Source: CAVYXA01 sp963846775 (GTDB lineage Bacteria; Verrucomicrobiota; Verrucomicrobiia; Chthoniobacterales; UBA10450). Taken from it: 64,000 nucleotides of DNA. Location: the NCBI GenBank assembly GCA_963846775.1, contig CAWJXB010000006.1, forward strand, positions 434,001-498,000. Direction: 5' to 3'. A program made the position numbers and the translations under genes. Positions 26,376-35,065 of the stretch are shown here, one piece after another. Every line of letters begins with the position of its first letter. Within the stretch, counting starts at the first letter, position 1. Under the pieces are notes generated by a model that was given only the letters and a program-made list of their open reading frames with translations, had not been told where the DNA came from and ran no database searches.

Positions 26376-28628
26376 ATGGCGTTTCAGCTCGAATCGAACT
26401 ATAAACCGCGCGGCGATCAGGGGCAGGCGATCGCCAAGCTGATTAAGTCTGTCGAAGCCGGCAATCGCCATCAGACTTTGCTCGGCGTGACCGGGTCGGG
26501 AAAAACGTTCACGATTGCCAACGTGCTCCGCGAAGTAAACCGGCCGACACTGGTAATCTCGCACAACAAAACGCTGGCGGCGCAGCTCTACTCCGAGTTC
26601 AAACAATTCTTTCCGCAGAACGCAGTCGAATATTTCGTCAGCTACTTCGACTATTACCAGCCGGAAGCCTACATCCCCCGCTCCGACACCTACATTGAGA
26701 AAGATTCTTCGATTAACGAAGAGATTGAACGGCTCCGGCTTTCCACGGCGAGCGCGCTCCTGTCGCGCCGCGACGTGATCGTGGTGGCAAGCGTTTCCTG
26801 CATTTACGGCGTGACTTCGCCGGAAGATTACCAACAGATGCTTCTGACGGTGAAACGCGGGCAGCATATCGGGCGCGAAGCGGTGCTCAGCCGCTTGGTC
26901 GACATGCTCTATGAACGCAACGACATGAACTTTTCTCGCGGCCGTTTCCGTGTGCGCGGTGACGTCGTCGAAGTCTACCCGGCAACGGCCGATGAAGAAG
27001 GCGTTCGGCTCGAATTTTTCGGCGATGAACTCGATGCGATCACGCGGTTCGATCCTCTCACCGGTCATGCCCATGAGGCGCTGAGCGTGATCACTTTTTT
27101 CCCGGCAAAACAATTCGTTACGCCGGCGGACAAACTGAACCGCGCGCTGCGCAGCATTCGCGAAGAACTGGAACAACGAATTGTCGATCTTGAGCGGCAA
27201 AACAAACTAGTCGAAGCGCAGCGGCTCCGGATGCGAACTGAATACGACCTGGAGATGTTGCAGGAAATGGGGTTTTGCAGCGGGATCGAGAACTACTCGC
27301 GGCATTTGTCCGGGCGCCCCCCAGGGTCGCGCCCGTACACGATTCTCGATTTTTTCCCGAAAGATTTTCTCACGGTGATCGACGAGTCGCACGCCACGGT
27401 CCCACAGATTGGCGGAATGTATGAAGGGGATCGCTCGCGCAAGACGGTATTGGTCAATTACGGATTCCGCTTACCCAGCGCCCTCGATAATCGACCGCTC
27501 AATTTCGATGAATTCATGAAAACGACGAACCAGATGATCTATGTGAGCGCAACGCCGGCCGAATTTGAGATTCAGAACAGCGTGGCGGGCAACGCGAAAT
27601 ATTTTCCGCACAAGCGGCAACGCATCGGCGTGGATGAACCGGTGCCGTTTGTGCTGCCTGGAGGCAAACCCGCCTCCGCCTTGGACGGGCTCCGCCGTGG
27701 CGAGCGCCCAACGTCCAATTCGGAAGCCCACGTGTCGCGGACTGATGAACCGCCCGAGAAATTTGATGTGCACACACCGGGCGCGCCGCTCGTCGTTGAG
27801 CAGATCATTCGGCCCACGGGACTTCTCGATCCAAAGATCACAATCAAACCACTCAAACACCAGATCGACGATACCATCGAGCTTTGCCGCCAGCGGGTAG
27901 AGCGCGGTGAGCGTGTGCTGATTACAACGTTAACAAAACGAACCGCCGAAGATCTGGCCGATTACCTGCGCGATGTCGGATTGAAAGTACGTTATTTGCA
28001 CAGCGACATCGATACGATCGAGCGCGTCGAAATTCTGCGCGGACTGCGCGCAGCGGATTTCGATATTCTGGTCGGCATCAATTTGCTCCGGGAAGGTCTC
28101 GATCTTCCCGAGGTTTCGCTGGTCTGCATTCTCGATGCGGATAAGGAAGGTTTCCTTCGCAGCCAGACTTCACTGATTCAAACGGCCGGCCGCGCGGCCC
28201 GTCATGTGAACGGCGAAGTTGTGCTTTTCGCCGATCAAATGACGCAAAGCATGCAAGCGTTGATCTCGATCTCGGAATATCGGCGTGCCAAACAAATGGA
28301 GTACAACGAGAAGCACGACATCACTCCACAAACCGTCCGCCGCGCCGTGCAAGAAAGTTTGCACACGATCTTGCGCGGCCGCGAGATCGCCGCTTCCGTC
28401 ATTCAGGAGACCGGTGGCGATTTCAACGTGACCGAGTTGTTGCGCGAGCTCGAAGATGAAATGCAACGCGCCTCAGCCAATTTAGAATTCGAACGCGCCG
28501 CCCTCCTGCGCGACCAAATCATGGAAGTAAAAAACGGCGCCGGCATCAGCAAAATCGAGCCAAAGCGAAGGCCGGTGAAGTATTCGTCCCGCAGCCGCGG
28601 GACCGGGCGCCGTCGCTCGCGCGTGTAA
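26376..28628 (+). CDS. uvrB: Excinuclease ABC subunit B with an in-frame ~70-residue insertion
   Basis: UvrB verifies DNA damage in nucleotide excision repair with UvrA and UvrC. The Walker A (GVTGSGKTFT), the beta-hairpin region (SYFDYYQPEAYIPRSDTYIEKD), DESH, helicase motifs (TKRTAEDLADYL, GINLLREGLDLPEV, QTAGRAAR) and the C-terminal UVR coiled coil are intact. At 750 residues it exceeds the usual ~670. Between SATPAEFEIQNS (~residue 402) and VVEQIIRPTGLLDP (~473) there are ~70 extra residues. Part of this, 27661-27735, is a copy of a dispersed intergenic repeat. Confidence 0.93.
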   Translation: MAFQLESNYKPRGDQGQAIAKLIKSVEAGNRHQTLLGVTGSGKTFTIANVLREVNRPTLVISHNKTLAAQLYSEFKQFFPQNAVEYFVSYFDYYQPEAYIPRSDTYIEKDSSINEEIERLRLSTASALLSRRDVIVVASVSCIYGVTSPEDYQQMLLTVKRGQHIGREAVLSRLVDMLYERNDMNFSRGRFRVRGDVVEVYPATADEEGVRLEFFGDELDAITRFDPLTGHAHEALSVITFFPAKQFVTPADKLNRALRSIREELEQRIVDLERQNKLVEAQRLRMRTEYDLEMLQEMGFCSGIENYSRHLSGRPPGSRPYTILDFFPKDFLTVIDESHATVPQIGGMYEGDRSRKTVLVNYGFRLPSALDNRPLNFDEFMKTTNQMIYVSATPAEFEIQNSVAGNAKYFPHKRQRIGVDEPVPFVLPGGKPASALDGLRRGERPTSNSEAHVSRTDEPPEKFDVHTPGAPLVVEQIIRPTGLLDPKITIKPLKHQIDDTIELCRQRVERGERVLITTLTKRTAEDLADYLRDVGLKVRYLHSDIDTIERVEILRGLRAADFDILVGINLLREGLDLPEVSLVCILDADKEGFLRSQTSLIQTAGRAARHVNGEVVLFADQMTQSMQALISISEYRRAKQMEYNEKHDITPQTVRRAVQESLHTILRGREIAASVIQETGGDFNVTELLRELEDEMQRASANLEFERAALLRDQIMEVKNGAGISKIEPKRRPVKYSSRSRGTGRRRSRV
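27661..27726 (-). repeat. Dispersed repeat (type D) inside uvrB
   Basis: On the minus strand it reads TTGGACGTTGGGCGCTCGCC, then ACGGCGGAGCCCGTCCAAGG and CGGAGGCGGG, matching 5984-6050. It is read through in frame as GGKPASALDGLRRGERPTSN, without a stop. Confidence 0.8.
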
Positions 28629-28639
28629 GGCGCCGCGCG

Positions 28640-28705
28640 TCTGTGTTGGGTGCTGGACGCACGCCATGGCGGAGCACGCCCAAGGGCGGAGGCGCTTGGA
28701 CGCCT
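28640..28705 (+). repeat. Dispersed repeat (type D) after uvrB
   Basis: GTTGGGTGCTGGACGCACGCC, ATGGCGGAGCACGCCCAAGG and GCGGAGGCG match the copies at 5984-6050 and within uvrB. It begins 12 bp after the uvrB stop. The rest of the gap to 28835 holds no clear gene. Confidence 0.7.
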
Positions 28706-28835
28706 GCTCGCGATTTATCGGAGTTGAGTCTTCTTTTTCTCACCGGCACAACGTCGTCAGGGCACGCAACCTGCATGATGTTTCCTTTGGCCAATCTATC
28801 GCGCCTGACGTACCTTCATATTTTTCACCAAACAC

Positions 28836-30824
28836 GTGCCTGCTTCGCACCGATCTTCCACTCCAGACGTTCCGCAACCGGCCATTCTTCTGCTCGAAAA
28901 ATACGACGCTTTGGCAGCGGCGATTTCCTCGGCGTTGAAGAAGTTTGCGCCGCGCCACGCCTCGATTGTGGCCCATTCGATTGATGAAGCGGAGGCGCTC
29001 GCCGGTAAAACGAAGCCGGACCTGTTTATTATCGATTTTGACCCATCATACCCCGGACTGTCTGAGTTTCTGCAAAAAATGCGCAAGACGCTGGCAGATA
29101 CGCGGACGCTCATCCTAACGGGACGAATTCCGGCCGAAATCAAAACCGGATTCCGCGGATTTGGCGCTTTGCGATTCATGCAAAAGCCATACGACGTGGC
29201 CACGTTCGGCGCGACCGTCCAGGCCCTCCTTGTTCCTGTTGGCCTAACTGAATCGCACGGCACACTGCGTACCCTGGGCCTGGCCGACATCGTCGCGCTG
29301 CAATGTATTGGCGGGCGCACGACGATTTTGGATGTGAATGGCATCGCCGGCGATACGGGAGCCGTTCAGATTGCCGACGGTCACATCGTACACGCCGAAA
29401 CCGATCAAGGCAGCGGCGAAAAGGCATTGGTAGAAATGTTCAAATGGCCGATTCCACGCGTCCAGGAAACGGCCAAGCGAGTCTCCGTCGCGCGGACGAT
29501 TCAAGGTCCCTGGGCGTCGGTCCTTCTCGACGCCTGGCAACGCGCGCGCCCCGAAAAAGCCGAGGAGAAAAAGCTGCGCGCGAAAACCGGGAAGAAGATC
29601 GTAATTGTCGATGACACAGAAATGCTCGTCATTTTCGCGGAGGACGTGCTCTCGACCGCCGATGCAGAATTGCAAATCGCCAAAGCGCTGACTGGCATTG
29701 ACGGACTCAAAGAGATCGAGCAGGTCATGCCCGATCTCGTCCTGCTCGATTACAGCCTGCCGGACATAAACGGCGACGAGGTTTGCCGCCGTTTGTTGGC
29801 TAACGAACAGACGGCGCTCATTCCAGTCTTGATGATGTCGGGTCACGTGGCGGAAATGAGCGCAACGGCAGCGAAGTTTGAGAACGTTGTGGCAACGATC
29901 GAGAAACCATTCTTGTCAGAGCCGTTCGTCGATCTGGTCAAGAAAACCCTGGCATCCGGGCCGCGCCCGGAGCCTGCGCGCCGTGGCGGTATCGCGCCAA
30001 AATCGGAGCCGAAACCAGCCGCGCCAGCAAAGGCACCAGAAGCCATGATTGAGTGGCCAGTGTCGGCGGAGCCAATTTCTGGAGCGCCGCTGCCAGGGTC
30101 ATCGTTCCCAGCTACAGCCTTCGCAGCACGTGCACCTGCCGAGAAACCGGAACAGGTGGAAGCTCCACCTGTTGTCCCTCCCGTCCCTTCAATCCCTGCT
30201 CCGGCTCCCGAAATTGCACCACCGCGCCCAGTGGAATCGCCCGCATTTTCCGCGCTAGTGGCCACCGGTGGAGACAACGAAGTCGTGCTTGGGATTTTCC
30301 TCGAGGTGTTGTCGATGCAACTCACCCCAGAGCTGCGAATGGGAGCAATTCGTGCCCGGCCGATTTCACCGACAGTCTCGCTCCATTTTCTCTCACCAGC
30401 CGCGCGTGGTGCTTTGCCCGAAAGCGGATTTCAGCTCGGCGCGACCGAGTTGGACGAGAAGGGCCGTCTCGCAACGCTCCGCCTAATTCCAACAGCCAAA
30501 CCATTTCAACCGGCCGCGACACGCAACGCGTTTGAGATCGGCGGGGTCGCGCTCGTTCGGGGCGATCATCGGGCGCGCGTGCAACTCACGCCGGCCGGCA
30601 CGACCCCTATGACGATGGAATTGTTAGCGCGACTGGAACTGAGCCGCGTGGCGCTTTCGGCGACGTTTCAAGTAGGGCATCTGGTCCTGAAATGGCGCAA
30701 CAGCCTGGTGCGAATCACGCTCGATCCAAAAGCGCCCGAGCAGAGTGGCGCTCTCTTCAATGTGGCGGTAAAACTGGACACGTTAGGCCAAATTTCCGAA
30801 CTGCTGCTCAACGCCAGCAAATAA
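28836..30824 (+). CDS. Two-receiver signalling protein with DUF4388
   Basis: In order: an N-terminal receiver-like domain (PAILLLEKYDAL, LFIIDFDPSYPG, FMQKPY), a DUF4388 domain (GTLRTLGLADIVALQCIGGRTTILDVNG), a second canonical receiver (IVIVDDTEM, LVLLDYSLPDINGDEVC, EKPF), a Pro/Ala-rich linker of ~100 residues and a C-terminal beta-rich domain of ~170 residues. The first receiver lacks the paired acids at its first strand (LEKYD), so it may not be phosphorylated. The start is a GTG at 28836. No output DNA-binding domain is present. Its partner kinase is not in the window. Confidence 0.75.
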   Translation: MPASHRSSTPDVPQPAILLLEKYDALAAAISSALKKFAPRHASIVAHSIDEAEALAGKTKPDLFIIDFDPSYPGLSEFLQKMRKTLADTRTLILTGRIPAEIKTGFRGFGALRFMQKPYDVATFGATVQALLVPVGLTESHGTLRTLGLADIVALQCIGGRTTILDVNGIAGDTGAVQIADGHIVHAETDQGSGEKALVEMFKWPIPRVQETAKRVSVARTIQGPWASVLLDAWQRARPEKAEEKKLRAKTGKKIVIVDDTEMLVIFAEDVLSTADAELQIAKALTGIDGLKEIEQVMPDLVLLDYSLPDINGDEVCRRLLANEQTALIPVLMMSGHVAEMSATAAKFENVVATIEKPFLSEPFVDLVKKTLASGPRPEPARRGGIAPKSEPKPAAPAKAPEAMIEWPVSAEPISGAPLPGSSFPATAFAARAPAEKPEQVEAPPVVPPVPSIPAPAPEIAPPRPVESPAFSALVATGGDNEVVLGIFLEVLSMQLTPELRMGAIRARPISPTVSLHFLSPAARGALPESGFQLGATELDEKGRLATLRLIPTAKPFQPAATRNAFEIGGVALVRGDHRARVQLTPAGTTPMTMELLARLELSRVALSATFQVGHLVLKWRNSLVRITLDPKAPEQSGALFNVAVKLDTLGQISELLLNASK

Positions 30825-30861
30825 CCCCATTCGCCCCGTTAGTCAGGTGGTCACCTTGGGC

Positions 30862-32154
30862 TCATAAGCCCAGCGCTTTAAACGTCGCATCGACATGTTG
30901 GAAATGAATTTCCAGCGAACACAGCCGGTCGATTTCCGCCGCCGAAAGTTTGGCGGCAATTTCGGGCTCGCGTTTCGCGTTATCGGCGAAGCTTCCCTCG
31001 CCCTTCCATGTTTTCATCGCCGCCCGTTGCACCGCTTCGTAGGCGGTCTTGCGCTCCAGACCGGCACGCGTCAACGCCAGCAAGATTGATTGGCTGAAAT
31101 AGAGACCTTTCGTTAGGGCGAGGTTCTGCGCCATCCGTTCCGGATAAACCTGCAACTTCTCCACCACATCGCGTAGCTTGGTCAGCATGTAGTCGAGCAG
31201 GATGCATGAATCCGGCAGAATAATTCTCTCCGCGCTCGAGTGGCTGATGTCGCGCTCATGCCAAAGTGCCACATTCTCCAACGCCACCAGCGCATTCCCG
31301 CGAATCACCCGCGCCAGCCCGCTTAATCGCTCGTTCGTTATCGGGTTGCGCTTGTGCGGCATGGCCGAGCTCCCTTTCTGGCCTTCGCCGAAAAATTCTT
31401 CCACCTCGAGGACTTCGGTTCGCTGGAGATGACGAAATTCCGTCGCCCACCGATCGATGCTCGAGGCGATCACCGCCAGCGTGGTCATGAATTCCGCGTG
31501 CCGATCGCGCTGCACGATTTGGGTGGAAAGCGTCGCTGGTTTCAGTCCGAGCCGTTCGCAAACAACGCGCTCGATCGCAGGATCGACATGCGCGTGTGTC
31601 CCGACCGCGCCGCTGATCTTGCCGACGCGAATCCGCTCGCGCGTTTGCCTCAGCCGCTCGTGCGCCCGCCCAAATTCATCGAACATCAGCGCCAGCTTCA
31701 ACCCAAACGTAATCGGCTCGGCGTGCACGCCGTGACTGCGCCCGATCATCGGCGTCATTTTGAACCGGCGCGCCTGATCCGCGATCGTCGATCTTAGTTT
31801 CTCCAAATCGCCCAGCAAAATGCCGGTCGCTTCGTTCATCTGAACAGCCAGCGTGGTGTCCAAAACGTCCGATGACGTCAGCCCCTGATGAATCCAGCGT
31901 GCCGCCGGGCCGACCGATGCCGCGACATTCTCCAAAAACGCGATCACATCGTGATTAGTGCGCTTCTCGATCTCCAAGATTTCCGGAATGGAAAACCGCG
32001 CCCGCTTGCGAATCTCCGCCGCATCATCTTTGGGAATCTGGCCCAGTTCCGCCATCGCCTCGGAGGCCAGCACTTCGATTTCGAGCCAAATTTGAAACTT
32101 CCGCTCGTCCGACCAGATCCGGCGCATCTCCGGACGCGAGTAACGATCAATCAT
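30862..32154 (-). CDS. purB: Adenylosuccinate lyase
   Basis: PurB splits SAICAR and adenylosuccinate, releasing fumarate, in purine synthesis. The 430-residue protein has the family signature GSSAMPHKRNPI in the flexible catalytic loop, the histidine in THAHVDPA and TSSDVLDT. Length and motifs are normal. It is monocistronic as far as can be seen, and an attC-like site lies ~100 bp upstream of its start. Confidence 0.94.
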   Translation of the reverse strand: MIDRYSRPEMRRIWSDERKFQIWLEIEVLASEAMAELGQIPKDDAAEIRKRARFSIPEILEIEKRTNHDVIAFLENVAASVGPAARWIHQGLTSSDVLDTTLAVQMNEATGILLGDLEKLRSTIADQARRFKMTPMIGRSHGVHAEPITFGLKLALMFDEFGRAHERLRQTRERIRVGKISGAVGTHAHVDPAIERVVCERLGLKPATLSTQIVQRDRHAEFMTTLAVIASSIDRWATEFRHLQRTEVLEVEEFFGEGQKGSSAMPHKRNPITNERLSGLARVIRGNALVALENVALWHERDISHSSAERIILPDSCILLDYMLTKLRDVVEKLQVYPERMAQNLALTKGLYFSQSILLALTRAGLERKTAYEAVQRAAMKTWKGEGSFADNAKREPEIAAKLSAAEIDRLCSLEIHFQHVDATFKALGL

Positions 32155-32252
32155 GCGAGCAAGATAAAAGCGCCCGGCGCGAGCGAAAAGCGTTTTCTGG
32201 GAACGTTTTTAGCCAAGCGCTGTAGCCGCAAACGCTTCTCAGGCCGCCATTG

Positions 32253-32375
32253 GTCTAACGAGACAAGATGAGCGAATCGCCGCGTAGAGCGAGGCTGAAC
32301 TTGGATTACGTGTTTCAGTCAGTCGAAAAGTCGTTTTCGCACCGGCAACGATTCGCTTCATCGATTTGGTTAGGT
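32253..32375. other. attC-like integron recombination site
   Basis: The site starts GTCTAAC and ends GTTAGGT, matching the RYYYAAC/GTTRRRY ends of attC. Inner arms GATGAGCGAATCG (32267-32279) and CGATTCGCTTCATC (32349-32362) pair except for one extra base in one arm, like the extrahelical base of true attC hairpins. Total length is 123 bp, within the known range. It lies directly downstream of the minus-strand gene at 32398. Confidence 0.75.
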
Positions 32376-32397
32376 CGACGCATCGTAAAGGGCCCGG

Positions 32398-32640
32398 CTA
32401 CGTTTTCTCCGCTGAGACTGCGTCCTTGACCGACTCAACGTGTTCTTTGATCTGGTGCACCTTCGGCTCCACTTCATGACGGATTAAATCGTGCTCGCCT
32501 TGCGCGAGCCGCTCTATCCGCTCCGTCATCGCGTGCAGTTCTTTCAACGTCGCATCCTGGCGCGAGGAAATGCGATGCATCCACCAAAAACAAACGCACC
32601 AGCAACCCAGCCCAACCCACGTTAGAACGAAGAGGATCAT
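32398..32640 (-). CDS. Small membrane protein with coiled coil (cassette-like)
   Basis: The 80-residue protein has one N-terminal membrane span (MILFVLTWVGLGCWCVCFWW) followed by a charged heptad-like helix (LKELHAMTERIERLAQGEHDLIRHEVEPKVHQIKEHVESVKDAV). No family is recognised. It is followed on its own strand by the attC-like site at 32253-32375, the gene-then-attC order of an integron cassette. No core site is visible just upstream. Confidence 0.6.
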   Translation of the reverse strand: MILFVLTWVGLGCWCVCFWWMHRISSRQDATLKELHAMTERIERLAQGEHDLIRHEVEPKVHQIKEHVESVKDAVSAEKT

Positions 32641-32725
32641 ATTACCAGTTCATTGCTGGCGTGTGTGCGCGATGGAGATCGCCAAAGCGAGCTCAGCTTT
32701 GACTAAATGTAACGCGATGCTCGAT

Positions 32726-32827
32726 CTATTTCCCCATCGGGGCTGGCGCTGGAGTGACGGCCTCCTTGTGTTGCGCGCAGGCTCCAAGTCCCAAAGCGGT
32801 GAGCAGAACGGCTATGATCATGATCAT
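32726..32827 (-). CDS. Entericidin-like short lipoprotein
   Basis: The 33-residue product is MIMIIAVLLTALGLGACAQHKEAVTPAP... The lipobox LGAC follows a hydrophobic segment, and the mature part is only ~15 residues. The size and shape resemble entericidin-type lipoproteins. The ATG at 32827 or 32821 could be used. A decayed paralogue lies at 32955-33030. Confidence 0.55.
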   Translation of the reverse strand: MIMIIAVLLTALGLGACAQHKEAVTPAPAPMGK

Positions 32828-32954
32828 TTTTAGAAATTTCAATCTATCTCGCCTCCTTTCGTCGCAGGTTGCTCCGGTTCGTTTAGGCGGAGAACCAAGC
32901 AGAAGCAATGCTTTTCTTCACTTTTTTGAGCCGACACAAATTGACCGGGCCGAT

Positions 32955-33030
32955 TTATTTTGCGTAGCCGGTGGTCACGACTTCCTTTTTTTGTTGTGCA
33001 CAAGCTCCCAATCCCACGGCATTTGGACTG
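32955..33030 (-). pseudogene. Remnant paralogue of the short lipoprotein
   Basis: One minus-strand frame reads AVGLGACAQQKKEVVTTGYAK then stop. This aligns with LGLGACAQHKEAVTPAPAP of the gene at 32726. The hydrophobic signal upstream is interrupted by a stop and no ATG is in frame, so it appears truncated. The two copies are in tandem. Confidence 0.45.
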
Positions 33031-33084
33031 TTGCGCAATCAGCGATCGCATTTGTGCCACAAGGAACGCACAGTCCTTTGCGCG

Positions 33085-33111
33085 TTGAATCATCTGTGAT
33101 TCTGGTATAAT
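33085..33111 (+). promoter_or_regulatory. Extended -10 promoter
   Basis: TGGTATAAT gives a perfect -10 with a TG extension, and TTGAAT lies 15 bp further upstream. The plus-strand gene begins 20 bp downstream at 33132. The match is strong by eye; activity is inferred. Confidence 0.45.
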
Positions 33112-33131
33112 GGCCCGTAAACTTTGCCAGC

Positions 33132-33755
33132 GTGATTCGAACGGTTGTCTTCATCATTGCTTTTGGCCTTTGCATAAATGCGGTTTGGGCGAGCGACGAA
33201 AGATCCATCGAGAAGTTGCGTGACGCGCTCGTGGCGCTCGCCGCAGACGTAGATCCAGGCGAGGCCGAGCTGGTGTCCGTGACGGCGCACACCGCCTCGC
33301 GCAGCCTTGCGCGCGAATATCGCGTCGTCTGGTTCTCAGGGTTTCAGAACTTACTGATCCACATGGGCAAGCGACAACGCGGCTATTGCGCACATTATAC
33401 GCGTGATATCGGCGAACGCCTGCAAAAGCTCAGGCTCAAGACGCTGGTGCTTCATTGGGGTGCTGCTTATGCCGGAACCCCGTCCGAGAACAATTGTCTG
33501 GTAGTCACCGCACGCAATCAGCCTTTCGAGGAGGGCATCATCATGGATGGCTGGCGTAATTCCGGCCAATTATTCTGGTGTCCACTCAAAAAGGACACAG
33601 CCTATCGTCGGGTTTGGAACCCATTTTTGCAAAGATCCCCCGACGGCAGAGCCCTCGACAACAGCTCGGCATGGAAAGAAGACCCGCTCTACACCGCTTG
33701 GTTGCAGGACTACAAACACATTTACAAATGGCAATGGCAACCGGCAGCGCGATAA
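33132..33755 (+). CDS. Secreted hypothetical protein (207 aa)
   Basis: The start is a GTG giving MIRTVVFIIAFGLCINAVWA, a clear signal peptide. The mature protein has ~185 residues with three cysteines and aromatic-rich ends (WQWQPAAR). RQRGYCAHYTRDIGERLQ and HWGAAYAGTPSENNCLVVTA suggest a folded enzyme-like domain but no family is recognised. A good extended -10 promoter lies just upstream. A degraded cassette unit follows on the opposite strand. Confidence 0.6.
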   Translation: MIRTVVFIIAFGLCINAVWASDERSIEKLRDALVALAADVDPGEAELVSVTAHTASRSLAREYRVVWFSGFQNLLIHMGKRQRGYCAHYTRDIGERLQKLRLKTLVLHWGAAYAGTPSENNCLVVTARNQPFEEGIIMDGWRNSGQLFWCPLKKDTAYRRVWNPFLQRSPDGRALDNSSAWKEDPLYTAWLQDYKHIYKWQWQPAAR

Positions 33756-33768
33756 CTTGTTAGCCACG

Positions 33769-34085
33769 CTACCACTTTTTGAAATCGCCCTTGCTTTGTT
33801 GCGTTTTTATCACGTTGCCGGCATCATCGTAAACACGGATCACAGCATTGTGTGAGCGGCTGTAGTGTTCTGCGTAAATATCGCCTATTTCCCGAGTCCA
33901 TCTGCCGTCCAAAATTGGCGGCAAATCTCTTTTTGTAAGTCGATGGAGACGGCAATCCGCAACGGGGGCAGCCTGCCCGCGGACGCTCCCCGCTCGCGAA
34001 AGCTTTCGGAGTTCGGCGTTGGCTTCATTGATGCACCTTGCTCCCGCTTATCACTCCAGTCGGCTTTCTCAATGAAACTTCTCAT
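33769..34085 (-). pseudogene. Cassette-like small gene, probably frameshifted
   Basis: On the minus strand the unit starts with core GTTAGAT (34106-34100), then the ATG at 34085 (MRSFIEKADWSD...), and ends just before GGCTAAC (33765-33759). One frame from 34085 stops at 33885. Another frame from ~34035 reads NEANAELRKLSRAGSVRG... and DGRWTREIGDIYAEHYSRSHNAVIRVYDDAGNVIKT to a TAG at 33769, which looks like the real C-terminus. A dispersed repeat (33991-34012) lies inside. The most likely reading is a ~100-residue gene with one frameshift. Confidence 0.5.
33991..34012 (+). repeat. CGCTCGCGAAAGCTTTCGGAGT repeat
   Basis: Identical or nearly identical copies occur at 3601-3622 and 63489-63509. 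The core GAAAGCTTTC is palindromic. Here it lies within the cassette-like coding frame. Confidence 0.6.
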
Positions 34086-34129
34086 GCGATGCGGACCACC
34101 ATCTAACGAGGCGGAAGTGAGCTGTCGTC

Positions 34130-35047
34130 CTACAAAAATTTCAAGGCGCGCAAGTCTTCCCGGGGCTCATCGAAACTACAACTACCGAACGACGTGACAA
34201 AACGACGGCGCGCTTTGATCCGATCGGTCGCTATTTCCCGATCGCGCCAGGCAAACAACGTGTCGTCGAACGCGAATGATTTCGGATCTTCGTCCTCCAA
34301 CATGGCGGAGGTTTGACCTTCGTCCCAGCCATGCTCGGCGGCGAGCACGCCGGCACCGAGCACATTCAAAAAACCGTGCATTTTCGTTTTCACTTCGTCA
34401 CGAAACTGTCGAATCGGGTGATGCAGCCCGGCGGTAAATTTGATCCGAACATGATGTTGCGCGGCACTGACGAGCGCGGCTGCGATCTGCGGGGCCGTTG
34501 GAAATGCGTCGGCGGTCACGCCGCCCGTCCGCAATTTGTAGCCGAAGGGCCGGGCGTGCTTTTCCGACTCGTGTTTCACGAGCAAATGAATTGTCTTCTC
34601 GGCGGATTCGGCCGGCGTTTCCCAGAAAAGGTTAACCGGTAATTCGCCTAATGTGATCCGCGCTTCACCGAGGCCGCGAAGATCGACATCGATCGGCAGG
34701 ACCATTTCCAATTGAGTAACGGCCACGCGATCTCCGCAGGTGGCCGAGAATCTCCGAATCGCCTCCACCGTTTCCTTGAGAGCAGTGCGAAAGGCCGATG
34801 CGTTTTCAGTCTTCGGTCCGAGCGCGGAAACGCGCAACGGATGTTTGTGATCGAATTCAGCCAAGCACGCGGCCGCGGCATCGAACCTGGCCACAGAAAG
34901 AACAAAAGCACTCAACATCCAGGCATCGGCCGAACGCACATACTGGGCCTGTTTTTTCAGGGCTGGTTCCAATTCGAGACTGCACGGTGGGAACATGCCG
35001 GCGTAATCGATCGAGTCGGTGAGCAGAGCGCGGAGCGAAGCGGGCAT
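34130..35047 (-). CDS. Conserved hypothetical protein (305 aa)
   Basis: The protein starts MPASLRALLTDSIDYAGMFPP and has no signal peptide or membrane span. The central segment contains KLRTGGVTADAFPTAPQIAAAL and RIKFTAGLHHPIR, which look like phosphate-binding or barrel strands, and LNVLGAGVLAAEHGWD. It resembles proteins left as hypothetical in Acidobacteriota and Verrucomicrobiota. A TIM-barrel enzyme is my guess only. It lies 19 bp downstream of the epimerase-like gene, on the same strand. Confidence 0.6.
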   Translation of the reverse strand: MPASLRALLTDSIDYAGMFPPCSLELEPALKKQAQYVRSADAWMLSAFVLSVARFDAAAACLAEFDHKHPLRVSALGPKTENASAFRTALKETVEAIRRFSATCGDRVAVTQLEMVLPIDVDLRGLGEARITLGELPVNLFWETPAESAEKTIHLLVKHESEKHARPFGYKLRTGGVTADAFPTAPQIAAALVSAAQHHVRIKFTAGLHHPIRQFRDEVKTKMHGFLNVLGAGVLAAEHGWDEGQTSAMLEDEDPKSFAFDDTLFAWRDREIATDRIKARRRFVTSFGSCSFDEPREDLRALKFL

Positions 35048-35065
35048 GGCGAGGAAACCTATCTG

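Noticed and set aside
26364..27200. Minus-strand frame opposite uvrB
   Set aside because: Antisense to conserved helicase motifs; composition is shadow-like.
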